Assembly: GCF_900094565.1 (NCBI RefSeq)
Contig: NZ_FMAF01000001.1
Coordinates: forward strand, 643,378 to 707,377
DNA: 64,000 nucleotides
Origin: Martinezella lusitana
GTDB taxonomy: Bacteria > Pseudomonadota > Alphaproteobacteria > Rhizobiales > Rhizobiaceae
Reading direction: 5' to 3'
In this document: positions 19,580 to 30,405 of the stretch, piece after piece
Layout of the letters: each line of letters opens with the position of its first letter
Numbering within the stretch: the stretch's first letter is position 1
Program-made: the position numbers and the translations under genes
The notes under the pieces: model-generated
What the model saw: the letters and a program-made list of their open reading frames with translations, nothing else
Databases searched by the model: none
What the model was told of the DNA's origin: nothing

Positions 19580-21508
19580 TTACTCCCCCCGAACCTTCGT
19601 CGCCTTGCGCTTGGCTCGCGAATTCGGCTTGCCGGGCGCCGGGGCTGCATCGCTTTTGGCGAAATGCGGTTTGCCGGGCTTCTTCACCCAGGGCTTCTTA
19701 TCCTGGCGTTCCGAAGCAACGCTCTCGCCTGCCTGCGTCCGTTCCGGCTTGCGGTCTGATTTCCATTTCGGCTTGCCGCCCTCCTGAGGGCGGGCGCCCT
19801 TGTCGGCGAAGGGTTTCTTTTTCTCGAAATCCCCTTCCCTCCTCGCCTGCGAAAAATCCGGCACTCCGGCGAGCGGCTTCACGCGGATGCCTCTTTCCAG
19901 CGTCTTGTCAGGCCCGATAGCTGCAAGGAAGCGCTCGGCGCCTTCCTGTGAAAATTCGACGAAGGTTTCCTCCGGCTGCATCTTGATCGCGCCGATGTCA
20001 CGCTTGGTCAGGTTGCCGTTGCGGCAGAGCATCGGGATCAGCCAACGCGGCTCGGCGTTCTGCTTGCGTCCTACAGAAAGCGACACCCAGACGCCGTCGG
20101 TGAAATCGTTGCGTCCAGAGGAAGAAGAGCCGGGCGCGTCATCGCGGAAAACAGGAAAATCGTCTCGGCGAGGCTTTTTGCGCTCGCCTTCAGCCGGCAC
20201 GTCCTGCAGCTCTTCCGGCGCGGAGTGACGCGCCCGATAGTGACGCAGGAATGCGGCCGCGATCTGTTCGGCGCCATGGCTTTCCAGCAGCCGCTTTACC
20301 AGCAACTGCTCCTCATCCCGTAGCGGTTCGGAGAAAATCGGATCGGCGAGCAGACGCTCGTCGTCGCGTTCGTTCACTTCATCCGCCGACGGCGGCTTCG
20401 CCCAGGTGGCGCGCAGGCGAGCTGCCTCCAGCAGGCGTTCGGTGCGGCGGCGGGCGCTGAGCGGCACGATCAGAGCGCTGACGCCCTTGCGGCCGGCACG
20501 GCCGGTGCGGCCGCTTCGATGCAGCAGCGTTTCCGGATTGGTCGGTATATCAGCGTGAATCACCAGATCGAGGCCCGGCAGGTCGATACCGCGGGCAGCG
20601 ACGTCGGTGGCAATGCAGACGCGGGCGCGGCCGTCGCGCATGGCCTGCAGCGCATGTGTGCGCTCGCTCTGGCTAAGCTCACCCGACAGGGCGACGACAG
20701 AGAAGCCGCGATTGTTGAAGCGCGCCGTCAGATGGTTGACGGCTGCACGCGTCGAGCAGAAAACGATGGCATTCTGCGCCTCGTAGTAGCGCAGAACGTT
20801 GATGATGGCGTTTTCCCTGTCGCTCGGCGCAACCGTCAGGGCGCGATAGTCGATATCGACATGCTGCTTGGTTTCCGAAGCCGTGGCGATACGCACGGCG
20901 TCACGCTGGTAATTCTCGGCAAGCTTGGCGATCGAGCGCGGCACGGTTGCGGAAAACATCAGCGTCCGCCGCTCGGCCGGCGACGTTTCCAGGATGAATT
21001 CAAGGTCCTCGCGGAAGCCGAGATCGAGCATCTCGTCGGCCTCATCCAGTACGACGGCCTTCAGCTCGGAAATATCGAGCGAATTACGGCGGATATGGTC
21101 GCAAAGGCGGCCCGGCGTGCCGACGACAATATGCGCGCCGCGCTCCAGCGCCCGCTTTTCGGTGCGCATGTCCATGCCCCCGACGCAGGAGACGATGGTG
21201 GCGCCCGTCAATTCATAGAGCCATTCCAGCTCGCGCTGGACCTGAAGCGCCAGTTCGCGGGTGGGCGCGATCGCCAAGGCCAGCGGCGTGCCGGCGCGGC
21301 CAAAGCGCTCTGCGCCATCCAACAGGGTTGGGGCAAGCGCCAGGCCAAAGGCTACCGTCTTGCCGGAGCCGGTCTGGGCCGAGACCAGCGCGTCCTTGCC
21401 GGCAAGGTCGGGATCGAGCATGGCTTTTTGCACCGGCGTCAGCACTTCGTAACCGCGCTTTGCCAAAGCCTGGGCAATCGCAGGAACGATGCCTTCGAAT
21501 TCGGTCAT
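19580..21508 (-). CDS. DEAD-box RNA helicase with DbpA-type C-terminal domain
   Basis: A 642-residue ATP-dependent RNA helicase. Motifs in order: Q-motif (EVLTPVQKAML), I (SAQTGSGKT), Ia (PTREL), II (DEAD), III (SAT), IV-VI including ATDVAARGID and HRSGRTGRAG. After the helicase core comes a DbpA RNA-binding-like fold (GVWVSLSVGRKQNAEPRWLIPML), then a basic Lys/Pro-rich tail of about 90 residues that should bind RNA non-specifically. The longer frame to 21613 lacks a better start, so I use ATG 21508. A likely role is ribosome assembly or cold adaptation, as for related rhizobial helicases. Confidence 0.92.
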   Translation of the reverse strand: MTEFEGIVPAIAQALAKRGYEVLTPVQKAMLDPDLAGKDALVSAQTGSGKTVAFGLALAPTLLDGAERFGRAGTPLALAIAPTRELALQVQRELEWLYELTGATIVSCVGGMDMRTEKRALERGAHIVVGTPGRLCDHIRRNSLDISELKAVVLDEADEMLDLGFREDLEFILETSPAERRTLMFSATVPRSIAKLAENYQRDAVRIATASETKQHVDIDYRALTVAPSDRENAIINVLRYYEAQNAIVFCSTRAAVNHLTARFNNRGFSVVALSGELSQSERTHALQAMRDGRARVCIATDVAARGIDLPGLDLVIHADIPTNPETLLHRSGRTGRAGRKGVSALIVPLSARRRTERLLEAARLRATWAKPPSADEVNERDDERLLADPIFSEPLRDEEQLLVKRLLESHGAEQIAAAFLRHYRARHSAPEELQDVPAEGERKKPRRDDFPVFRDDAPGSSSSGRNDFTDGVWVSLSVGRKQNAEPRWLIPMLCRNGNLTKRDIGAIKMQPEETFVEFSQEGAERFLAAIGPDKTLERGIRVKPLAGVPDFSQARREGDFEKKKPFADKGARPQEGGKPKWKSDRKPERTQAGESVASERQDKKPWVKKPGKPHFAKSDAAPAPGKPNSRAKRKATKVRGE

Positions 21509-21863
21509 ATCTTGTCTTTCGGAATTCTTCGCGTGCCAAGCGGCACGGATCATCGTGGCCCGCACGTCGCAGGCCTCTTCTTCAAGCCTGCACATACTTG
21601 GTCGGTAGGCCAATGTACAGAGCGGGCGCGTATTTGCGTGCGACGGAACGAAAAAAAGGCAGCGAACGCGCTGCCTTTGAAGTTGATGCTGCCTAACGAA
21701 AGCTCGAGTCGGTTAACTTCATGTCTCGGGAGCCAGGGGAAGCTCCAATCCGCTCATAGCTCATGCGAACGGTCTCAAGTCGGCTTTTACCTTTGACCAA
21801 TCTTTCTTAACGCGAAGTTAGCAGAGGGGGGTCATCGTTTGCCCCTCAGTTTTAGGGTACGGC
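21509..21863. other. Intergenic region, possible small RNA or long 3' UTR
   Basis: 355 bp without a convincing ORF. The minus strand between the acetoacetyl-CoA synthetase stop (21864) and a strong terminator at 21651-21678 spans about 190 nt and includes GC-rich foldable stretches. It may be the 3' UTR of the synthetase mRNA or a separate small RNA. No clear promoter was found inside it. Confidence 0.35.
21651..21678 (-). terminator. Strong intrinsic terminator
   Basis: Stem AAAGGCAGCG/CGCTGCCTTT (21655-21664 with 21669-21678), tetraloop region AACG. On the minus strand it is followed by a run of seven T (21651-21657). The same stem has a short T-run on the plus strand. Confidence 0.85.
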
Positions 21864-23816
<1,953 letters not shown>

Positions 23817-23839
23817 ATTTCCCTCCCTGCTTCTCGCCT

Positions 23840-23921
23840 TATATACCAATGTTGCAGCGCACTATAAAGTCATGGAGTTGTGGGCATTTCCAGTGTGCAA
23901 TGTTTGCATCCGCTAAACATT
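23840..23921. promoter_or_regulatory. Divergent promoter region acsA2/asmA with dyads
   Basis: A TATATA box (23840-23845), a TGC-AGC-GCA dyad (23853-23861), and an inverted repeat AATGTTT-N9-AAACATT (23899-23921) lie between the two start codons. The first dyad fits the PhaR-type pattern seen before phaP. The regulator of the second is unknown. Confidence 0.45.
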
Positions 23922-23980
23922 TCCTATATCCGGCAAGCATAGGCAGATCGTCCCTATCAGTTTGAGAGTTTCCACGGGAT

Positions 23981-25885
23981 ATGAGAGCGTCGAGAAACAA
24001 TAAATGGTGGTTGACGATGCGATCGGCCTCGCGCTGGCTGCCGAGCGTCGTTCGCACGACCGGTATCATTCTTCTAACAATCCTCATCATCTTTGCTGTC
24101 TTCAGAGCGACGGCGCCTTTCCTGATCTCCAGCGGGCTGGTTCGCTCCGGCATCGAAAAGGCGCTTTCGGAATGGACGGGATACCGCGCCCAGATCGAGG
24201 GCGATCCCACTCTCGATTTCTGGCCGACGCCGCGCGTGACGCTCAATCAGGTTACGATCCGCGAGCCGACGAAGAACGGCAAGGTACTGGGCCATGTCGA
24301 CAGCCTATCGGCGGATTTCTCGCTGCTTTCAGCCATCCGCGGACGCGCGCATTTTCATGAATTCCATTTCCTGCGCCCGACCCTCTACATCCGGCGCGAC
24401 GAGAACGGCCTCATCGATTGGACGAACGAAGGCCGCCTTTCCAAGGCGATCGAGCAGGTGGACGCGTCCTCGTCCAGCCAAGGTGTGTCGATACCCAAGG
24501 ACCAGGATGCCGCCATCGGCATGCTGACCATCGAGGATGGCAGCGTCGAGATGACGGACGATCGCAGCGGCAACGTCTACAAGATGAACGGTGTCAATGC
24601 GGACATATCGTGGCCACGGCTGTCCCGCCCGATGACGGCTGTCATCCTCGCCCGTTTCAACGGGCAGGACGTCAAGCTCAACTTCGATTCCACCCAGCCT
24701 CTGTTGCTTTTCGCCGGCAAGAGCGTTGATGCCAGGACCAGTTTCTCTTCGCCGCTGATCAGCTGGACTTATGCGGGCGTCACCAGCATCTCGGATCTTT
24801 CGACGCTTGCCGGCAATCTCGAGCTCAGCGTGCCCAACGTGCCTTCCTTCCTGGCGTGGAGCGGACAGCACCTGCCGGCCGCCGATGCGCTGAAGAACGT
24901 CTCGCTCAACGCCGATATAGCAGCGATCGAGAACGGCCTGCGCTTCAACAATCTGAATTTCAAGGTCAACGATTCCGCTGCCTCCGGCGTCATGGATCTG
25001 AGCTACACCACGGCTGGCAAGCCGAAGATTTCCGGCACGCTCGCCTTCGACCAGATGAACCTCAATCCGTTCCTGGCCGCCTTCTCCATGCGTCTCGCCG
25101 CCGAGACCGCCTTCGATGCGCTGCTGAACGGCAATCCGCTGCAGCGGCTCGATCTCGATATGACGCTTTCATCCAACAAGGCGGCGCTCGGCCCCTTCCA
25201 GTTCGACAATATCGGCGCGAGCTTGCTCGTCGCCGGCGGCAAGGCGAAATTCGACATCGGCGACAGCGGCTTCGAGGGGGGCTCGCTGACCGCCCATCTG
25301 GAGGTCGCTCCAGGAGACTTCGATGGCGGCGGCAAATTGCAGATATCCATCCGCAATGCTGATTTCGGCGGGCTCTTTACCCGGTTGAAGCTGCCAGGCC
25401 CGCTGCCGTTGATGACAGCAGGGTCGCTGGACCTCGCGCTCAGCACCTCCAAGCCGATCTGGGTCGCCACGCTCAGCGACGTCGCCGGAAAGATGCATTT
25501 CCAGTCGACCACCGGCTCCTTCCGCCAATTCGACATCTCGACCTTCCGGGGTCTGGCGGCGGAAAAAGCCTTCTTCCGAATGAGTGACATTGCCGGCGGA
25601 TCCTTCGATTTCGACAGCATCAATGTCGATGCAAGCTTCGCAAAGGGATCGGCCGAGGTCCAGAACGCCACGATCGCCGGGCGGAACGAAACCGTGACAT
25701 TGAATGGTGTCGTTCCCTTCCGCAGCAATGGCCTGGCGCTTTCAGGCGCGATCGACGCAACCGCGCCCGCCGATTCGGAGGAGCTGCCGATGCTGCCCTT
25801 CTTCATTGGCGGCACTTGGCCGGATCCGGTCGTCTCGCCGGTGACGACGCTTTTGCAGAAACCGGCCCAGCCGCAAGAGCAATAA
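23981..25885 (+). CDS. AsmA-family envelope protein
   Basis: A 634-residue protein anchored by one N-terminal membrane span (about residues 26-46, TTGIILLTILIIFAVFRATA), with the remainder in the periplasm. The region after the anchor, VRSGIEKALSEWTGYRAQIEGDPTLDFWPTPRVTLNQV, is the AsmA N-terminal signature, and the C-terminal FRGLAAEKAFFRMSDIAGGSFDFDSIN stretch fits the AsmA C-terminal domain. AsmA-like proteins are thought to form lipid-transfer bridges between membranes. Start ATG 23981. It is convergent with potI, with 21 bp between the stops. Confidence 0.85.
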   Translation: MRASRNNKWWLTMRSASRWLPSVVRTTGIILLTILIIFAVFRATAPFLISSGLVRSGIEKALSEWTGYRAQIEGDPTLDFWPTPRVTLNQVTIREPTKNGKVLGHVDSLSADFSLLSAIRGRAHFHEFHFLRPTLYIRRDENGLIDWTNEGRLSKAIEQVDASSSSQGVSIPKDQDAAIGMLTIEDGSVEMTDDRSGNVYKMNGVNADISWPRLSRPMTAVILARFNGQDVKLNFDSTQPLLLFAGKSVDARTSFSSPLISWTYAGVTSISDLSTLAGNLELSVPNVPSFLAWSGQHLPAADALKNVSLNADIAAIENGLRFNNLNFKVNDSAASGVMDLSYTTAGKPKISGTLAFDQMNLNPFLAAFSMRLAAETAFDALLNGNPLQRLDLDMTLSSNKAALGPFQFDNIGASLLVAGGKAKFDIGDSGFEGGSLTAHLEVAPGDFDGGGKLQISIRNADFGGLFTRLKLPGPLPLMTAGSLDLALSTSKPIWVATLSDVAGKMHFQSTTGSFRQFDISTFRGLAAEKAFFRMSDIAGGSFDFDSINVDASFAKGSAEVQNATIAGRNETVTLNGVVPFRSNGLALSGAIDATAPADSEELPMLPFFIGGTWPDPVVSPVTTLLQKPAQPQEQ

Positions 25886-25906
25886 TCCGCTCCGCGCAAC
25901 CTTGTC

Positions 25907-26722
25907 TCAAGCTGCGGCCGCCGCGTGCTCGTCCCTTTGGCGCTGGACCTCGCGACGCTTGGTCGCAATGGAAGCGCAGATGACGCCGATGGCGACGACG
26001 CCGATCAGGATGGTGCAGATGGCGTTGATCTCCGGCGTGACGCCGAGCTTGACCTGGCTGTAGATCAGCATCGGCAGCGTCTTGGCACCGGCGCCGGACG
26101 CGAAGGTCGCGATTACCAGATCGTCGAGCGACAGCGTCAGAGCCAGGACCCAGCCCGAAAACACGGCCGGCGCGATGATCGGAAGCGTGATCTCGAAGAA
26201 GGTGCGCACCGGCGGAGCGCCCAGATCCAGCGCCGCCTCCTCGATCGATCGATCGAACGTCAGCAGGCGCGATTGCACGACGACGGCGACGAAACACATG
26301 GTCAGTGTCGTGTGGGCCAAGACGATCGTCCAGAAGCCGCGGTCGACGCCGGACGCCACGAACAGCAGCAGCAGCGACAGGCCGGTAATGACGTCAGGCA
26401 TGACCAGCGGCGCATAAATCATGCCCGAAAACAGGATTCGGCCGCGGAAACGCGTGTAACGCACCAAGGTGAGTGCCGCCATAGTGCCAAGCACGGTGGC
26501 GATGGTCGCCGATAGCAGCGCAATGCGCACCGTCAGCCAGGCGGCGCTCAGCATGGTGTCGTTGCTGAACAGATGCACATACCATTGGGTCGAGAAACCG
26601 CCCCAGACCGTGACCAGCCGAGACCTGTTGAAGGAGTAGATGACCAGCAGCAGGATCGGCAGATAGAGGAAGGCCAGACCGAGGGTGACCGAGACGATGT
26701 TGAAACGAGACCAGCGGATCAT
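25907..26722 (-). CDS. potI: Putrescine ABC transporter permease PotI
   Basis: An inner-membrane permease of 271 residues, six predicted spans. The N-terminus RFNIVSVTLGLAFLYLPILLLVIYSFN is characteristic of PotI/PotC. The EAA coupling loop is readable as IEEAALDLGAPPVRTFFEITLPII, with SLDDLVIATFASGAG following. It is the last gene of potFGHI and starts 3 bp after potH. The C-terminus is Arg/Ala rich. Confidence 0.92.
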   Translation of the reverse strand: MIRWSRFNIVSVTLGLAFLYLPILLLVIYSFNRSRLVTVWGGFSTQWYVHLFSNDTMLSAAWLTVRIALLSATIATVLGTMAALTLVRYTRFRGRILFSGMIYAPLVMPDVITGLSLLLLFVASGVDRGFWTIVLAHTTLTMCFVAVVVQSRLLTFDRSIEEAALDLGAPPVRTFFEITLPIIAPAVFSGWVLALTLSLDDLVIATFASGAGAKTLPMLIYSQVKLGVTPEINAICTILIGVVAIGVICASIATKRREVQRQRDEHAAAAA

Positions 26723-26725
26723 TGA

Positions 26726-27637
26726 CTATCTCCCCTTCTCGTCGGCTTTGGCCTGGAAATGCTGGAAGAAGACGATGGGCACCACCAATACCAGAAGCAG
26801 GATGGTCGCCACCGCCGATGCCAGCGGCCAGTCGGTATTGCTGTAGAATTCGGTCCAGAGCACCTTGCCGATCATCAGGGTTTCCGAGCCGCCGAGCAGG
26901 TCGGGAATGACGAACTCGCCGACAGCTGGAATGAAGACCAGCATGCAGCCGGCAATGACTCCGGGAATGGAGAGCGGAAAGGTGACGCGCCAGAAGGCGC
27001 CGATCCGCGTACAGCCGAGATCCTGCGCCGCTTCGATCAGCGTGTCGTCCATCTTCTCCAGCGCGGAATAGAGCGGCAAGATCATGAAGGGCAGATAGGA
27101 ATAGACCATGCCGATATAGACGGCCGTATTGGTGTTGAGGATGACAAGCGGTTCGTGGATGATGCCGAGCGCCATCAACAGCTGGTTCAGCAGACCCGTG
27201 GTGCTGAGGATCGACATCCAGGAATAGACGCGGATCAGGAAGCTCGTCCAGAAGGGCAGGATGACCAGCATCAGCAAAGTGGGCCGGATCGTGCGCGGCG
27301 CCTGCGCCATGCCGTAGGCGATGGGATAGGCGATGATCAGCGTCAACAGCGTCGAGATGCCAGCGATCTGAAGGCTCTGAATGTAGGCATTCATATAGAG
27401 CGGATCGCCGGTCAGCCATACGTAGTTGTCGAACGACATGGTCTGCAGCTTGTCCCACCAGTCGGCGAAGCTGTCGGCCCAGGCGAACGACGGATCGTAG
27501 GGCGGGACGGACAGCGCCTTGGTCGACAGCGAGATGCGGAAGACGATGAGAAAGGGCGCGAGAAAGAAGATCAGCAGCCAGGCATAGGGAATGATGATGA
27601 CGAGGCGCTGATAGAGGGAGGAACCGAGCGCTCTCAT
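26726..27637 (-). CDS. potH: Putrescine ABC transporter permease PotH
   Basis: A permease of 303 residues and the partner of PotI. Features: an N-terminal span YAWLLIFFLAPFLIVFRISL, a large periplasmic loop (about 35-90), MAQAPRTIRPTLLMLVILPFWTS, and the EAA loop LIEAAQDLGCTRIGAFWRVTFPL, then VIPDLLGGSETLMIG. This order is as in PotH/PotB. It starts 2 bp after the potG stop, so coupling is likely. The gene product sits in the inner membrane. Confidence 0.92.
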   Translation of the reverse strand: MRALGSSLYQRLVIIIPYAWLLIFFLAPFLIVFRISLSTKALSVPPYDPSFAWADSFADWWDKLQTMSFDNYVWLTGDPLYMNAYIQSLQIAGISTLLTLIIAYPIAYGMAQAPRTIRPTLLMLVILPFWTSFLIRVYSWMSILSTTGLLNQLLMALGIIHEPLVILNTNTAVYIGMVYSYLPFMILPLYSALEKMDDTLIEAAQDLGCTRIGAFWRVTFPLSIPGVIAGCMLVFIPAVGEFVIPDLLGGSETLMIGKVLWTEFYSNTDWPLASAVATILLLVLVVPIVFFQHFQAKADEKGR

Positions 27638-27639
27638 GA

Positions 27640-28785
27640 TCAGTCCTTCAACAATACGCCGGCATTTTCGTCGAAGGACACCCAGACATTCTGGTCATAG
27701 GCGAAGGGTTCTTCCACGGCGCGAACCGCGTTCAGCGACGAGGCCTTGAGCACCTGTCCGCTCTTCAGCTTCACATGGAAAACGGTCATGTCGCCGAGAT
27801 AGGCGATATCCCAGATCTCGCCTTCGGTGGCATTGACCGACGCGTTGGCCGGCGGGCGCGGCGTGACCCTCAACTTCTCAGGCCGGATAGCGAGGCTGGC
27901 GCGGCTTCCCGCGGCCGGTGCCTCGCTGGAGGCGGTGCGCAGCGTGAGGGCGGAATCGACAGCGATTTCGACGATGCCAGACTGCGCGGAGGTAACGTTG
28001 CCGTCGAGGATGTTCACATCGCCAATGAAGTCTGCGACGAAGCGGCAATTGGGCGCCTCATAGATTTCCGCCGGTGTCGCCACCTGCACCACCTTGCCGT
28101 GGCTCATGACGGCGATGCGGTCCGCCATGGTCATCGCTTCTTCCTGGTCATGGGTGACGACGACGAAGGTGAGGCCGAGGCTCTGCTGCAGATCCATGAG
28201 TTCGAACTGCGTCTCCTCGCGCAGCTTCTTGTCGAGCGCGCCGAGCGGCTCGTCGAGCAACAGCACCTTCGGACGCTTGGCAATCGAGCGGGCCAGCGCC
28301 ACGCGCTGGCGCTGGCCGCCGGAAAGCTGGTTGGGCTTGCGCTTGGCGAATTGCTCGAGCTTTACGAGCTTCAGCATCTGCGCGACGCGATCGTCGATCT
28401 CGGCTTTCGGCATGCCGTCCTGGCGCAGGCCGAAGGCGATATTCTTTTCCACCGACATATGCGGAAACAGCGCGTAGGACTGGAACATCATGTTGACGGG
28501 GCGGCGATAGGGCGGCGTGCCGGCAAGGTTCTGGCCATCGAGCACGATCTCGCCCGTCGTTGGCTGCTCGAAGCCCGCCAGCATGCGCAGCAACGTGGAC
28601 TTGCCGCAGCCCGATGCGCCGAGGAGAGCGAAGAATTCGCGGTTGTAGATATCCAGGGAGAGATTGTCGACGGCGGTGAAATCACCGAACTTCTTCGTCA
28701 CGTTCTTGAAGGAAATGTACGGCTTGGCCGAAGGGTCGCTCCAAGGAGCAAAGGAACGCCGGATATTACCGAGTGACTTCATCAT
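27640..28785 (-). CDS. potG: Putrescine ABC transporter ATP-binding protein PotG
   Basis: A 381-residue ATPase. Walker A GASGCGKST, Q-loop MMFQSYALFPHM, signature LSGGQRQR, Walker B LLLDEPLGALD and H-loop VVTHDQEEAMTMADRI are all present, followed by a TOBE-type C-terminal domain with SLAIRPEKLRV. Two ATGs in tandem (28785, 28782) are possible; GGGG spacing favours the second. It is separated from potF by about 220 bp that contain a rhizobial dispersed repeat, which may set the ratio of binding protein to membrane complex. Confidence 0.92.
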   Translation of the reverse strand: MMKSLGNIRRSFAPWSDPSAKPYISFKNVTKKFGDFTAVDNLSLDIYNREFFALLGASGCGKSTLLRMLAGFEQPTTGEIVLDGQNLAGTPPYRRPVNMMFQSYALFPHMSVEKNIAFGLRQDGMPKAEIDDRVAQMLKLVKLEQFAKRKPNQLSGGQRQRVALARSIAKRPKVLLLDEPLGALDKKLREETQFELMDLQQSLGLTFVVVTHDQEEAMTMADRIAVMSHGKVVQVATPAEIYEAPNCRFVADFIGDVNILDGNVTSAQSGIVEIAVDSALTLRTASSEAPAAGSRASLAIRPEKLRVTPRPPANASVNATEGEIWDIAYLGDMTVFHVKLKSGQVLKASSLNAVRAVEEPFAYDQNVWVSFDENAGVLLKD

Positions 28786-28816
28786 CTATCCCCAAATGGA
28801 TGCCGGGCGGGCTGTC

Positions 28817-28918
28817 CTAGAGCATTTCCGCTTTTCTTCGAATCGCGAAAATGCTCCATCTTGTTTTTTCGCATTCCGGACGGAAAACCGCTGCGCACTT
28901 TTCCTGGAAATGCTCTAG
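28817..28918. repeat. Rhizobial dispersed palindromic repeat, copy 1
   Basis: A 102-bp element bounded by CTAG: a first foldable half (AGAGCATTT ... AAATGCTC) and a second half containing CCGGACGGAAAACCGC and TTTTCCTGGAAATGCTCTAG. A second copy with the same second half lies at 55030-55135. It sits between potF and potG. Confidence 0.85.
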
Positions 28919-29008
28919 CACCGGCTCTTCCCCTACCCGGCACGCTCTTCATTCTTACCTTATCCTCCTAAGGAAAGGCCCGGACGTTGCCGTCCGGGCC
29001 TCTTCGAA

Positions 29009-30106
29009 TTATTGGCCAGTGGTGACCTTTGTCCACAAGCGCGTGGCGACGCGCTGTGTTTTCGGATCCCAAGGGGTGAGCGTGAACAGCTTGCTCCTGA
29101 CCTCATCCGTCGGGTAGACAGCCGGATCTTCAAGCACGTCCTTGTTGACGAACTGCTGCGACGCCTTGTTGCCGTTGGCGTAAGAGACGAAGTTGCTGGC
29201 CTTGGCGATGACTTCCGGCTTCATGATGTAATTGAGGAAGGCATGCGCTTCCGCGACATGCGGCGCATCGGCGGGAATCGCCATGACGTCGAACCACATC
29301 TGCGCGCCCTTCTTGGGGATCGAGTAGCCGATGTTCACACCGTTCTTGGCTTCTACGGCTCGATTGCGTGCCTGCAGCACATCGCCGGAATAGCCGAAGG
29401 CGATGCAGATATCGCCGTTGGCGAGCGCATTGATATATTCAGAGGAATGGAATTTGCGGACAAAGGGCCGGATCGAGGTCAGCAGCGCCTCGGCCTTCTT
29501 GAAATCCTCGGCCTTGGTCGAATTCGGATCGAGGCCGAGATAGCGCAGGGCGGCCGGAATGGCGTCCGTCGGCGAATCCAGCATATAGATGCCGCAATCC
29601 TTGAACTTGGCGGCGAGCTTGGGATCGAAGATCACGTCGATATCGGGCGCTTCGTCGGTGCCGAGAATCTGCTTCACCTTGTCGACATTGTAGCCGACGC
29701 CGCTGGTGCCCCACATGTAGTCGATGGCGTATTGATTGCCCGGATCGTAGGTGGCGATGCGTTGCTGCACCGTATCCCACATGTTCGAAATATTCGGCAG
29801 CTTGGACTTGTCGAGCTTCTGGAAGACACCGGCCTTGATCTGGCGTTGCAGGAAGTATGCCGTCGGCACGACGATGTCATAACCGGTCTTGCCGGCCAGA
29901 AGCTTGGTTTCCAGCGTCTCGTTCTGATCGAACGTATCGTAGACGACCTTGATGCCGGTTTCCTTGGTGAAATCGGTCAGGATCGAATCGTCGATATAAT
30001 CCGACCAGTTGTAGATATTGACGACCTTGTCTTCTGCCTGAGCGGCCGTCGCCAGCGAAACGACCGCGAAAGCCGTTGCTGCGAGCCGTGCGAACATGGA
30101 CTTCAT
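29009..30106 (-). CDS. potF: Periplasmic putrescine-binding protein PotF
   Basis: A 365-residue binding protein. Signal peptide about 1-23 (ATAAQA cleavage), then the PotF/PotD start EDKVVNIYNWSDYIDDSIL. The aromatic and acidic residues expected in the polyamine pocket are in YNWSDYI, the YMWGTSGVGYN stretch and AFGYSGD. It captures putrescine for PotGHI. ATG 30106 has AGGAG at correct spacing. First gene of potFGHI. Together with the puuA/puuB-like pair at 37-40 kb it makes a route for putrescine uptake and use. Confidence 0.93.
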   Translation of the reverse strand: MKSMFARLAATAFAVVSLATAAQAEDKVVNIYNWSDYIDDSILTDFTKETGIKVVYDTFDQNETLETKLLAGKTGYDIVVPTAYFLQRQIKAGVFQKLDKSKLPNISNMWDTVQQRIATYDPGNQYAIDYMWGTSGVGYNVDKVKQILGTDEAPDIDVIFDPKLAAKFKDCGIYMLDSPTDAIPAALRYLGLDPNSTKAEDFKKAEALLTSIRPFVRKFHSSEYINALANGDICIAFGYSGDVLQARNRAVEAKNGVNIGYSIPKKGAQMWFDVMAIPADAPHVAEAHAFLNYIMKPEVIAKASNFVSYANGNKASQQFVNKDVLEDPAVYPTDEVRSKLFTLTPWDPKTQRVATRLWTKVTTGQ

Positions 30107-30405
30107 AGTCACTCCTGTTTTGTTCAAGGGCATCTTGGCGACACCCAACCCTCTGTTTTTCCCGTTAGACTAGAAAGGAAATCGGAACGCCACAAGGGGG
30201 AAAAGCAAGCCATTACGAGCTTTGGCGGATTTGCAAAGGGTGACGCTTCCTGCTTGCACGCGATTGTGAACTCAAGATCCGCTTCCTGCGTGAATGCGGA
30301 AACCAGCTTTGCTAACATCGGAGCGTCTCACTCCTAGAATAGTCTCACGCCCGTTTCGCAGCCCTGCCCAGCGGGCAAACCCAACCCATAATTCAAGGGT
30401 GCATC
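30107..30405. other. Divergent intergenic region potF / aldo-keto reductase
   Basis: About 300 bp with the ribosome site of potF at its left end and promoters for both genes presumably inside. A CGCTTCCTGC motif occurs twice (near 30243 and 30279). I see no convincing terminator, riboswitch or named operator here. Confidence 0.4.
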
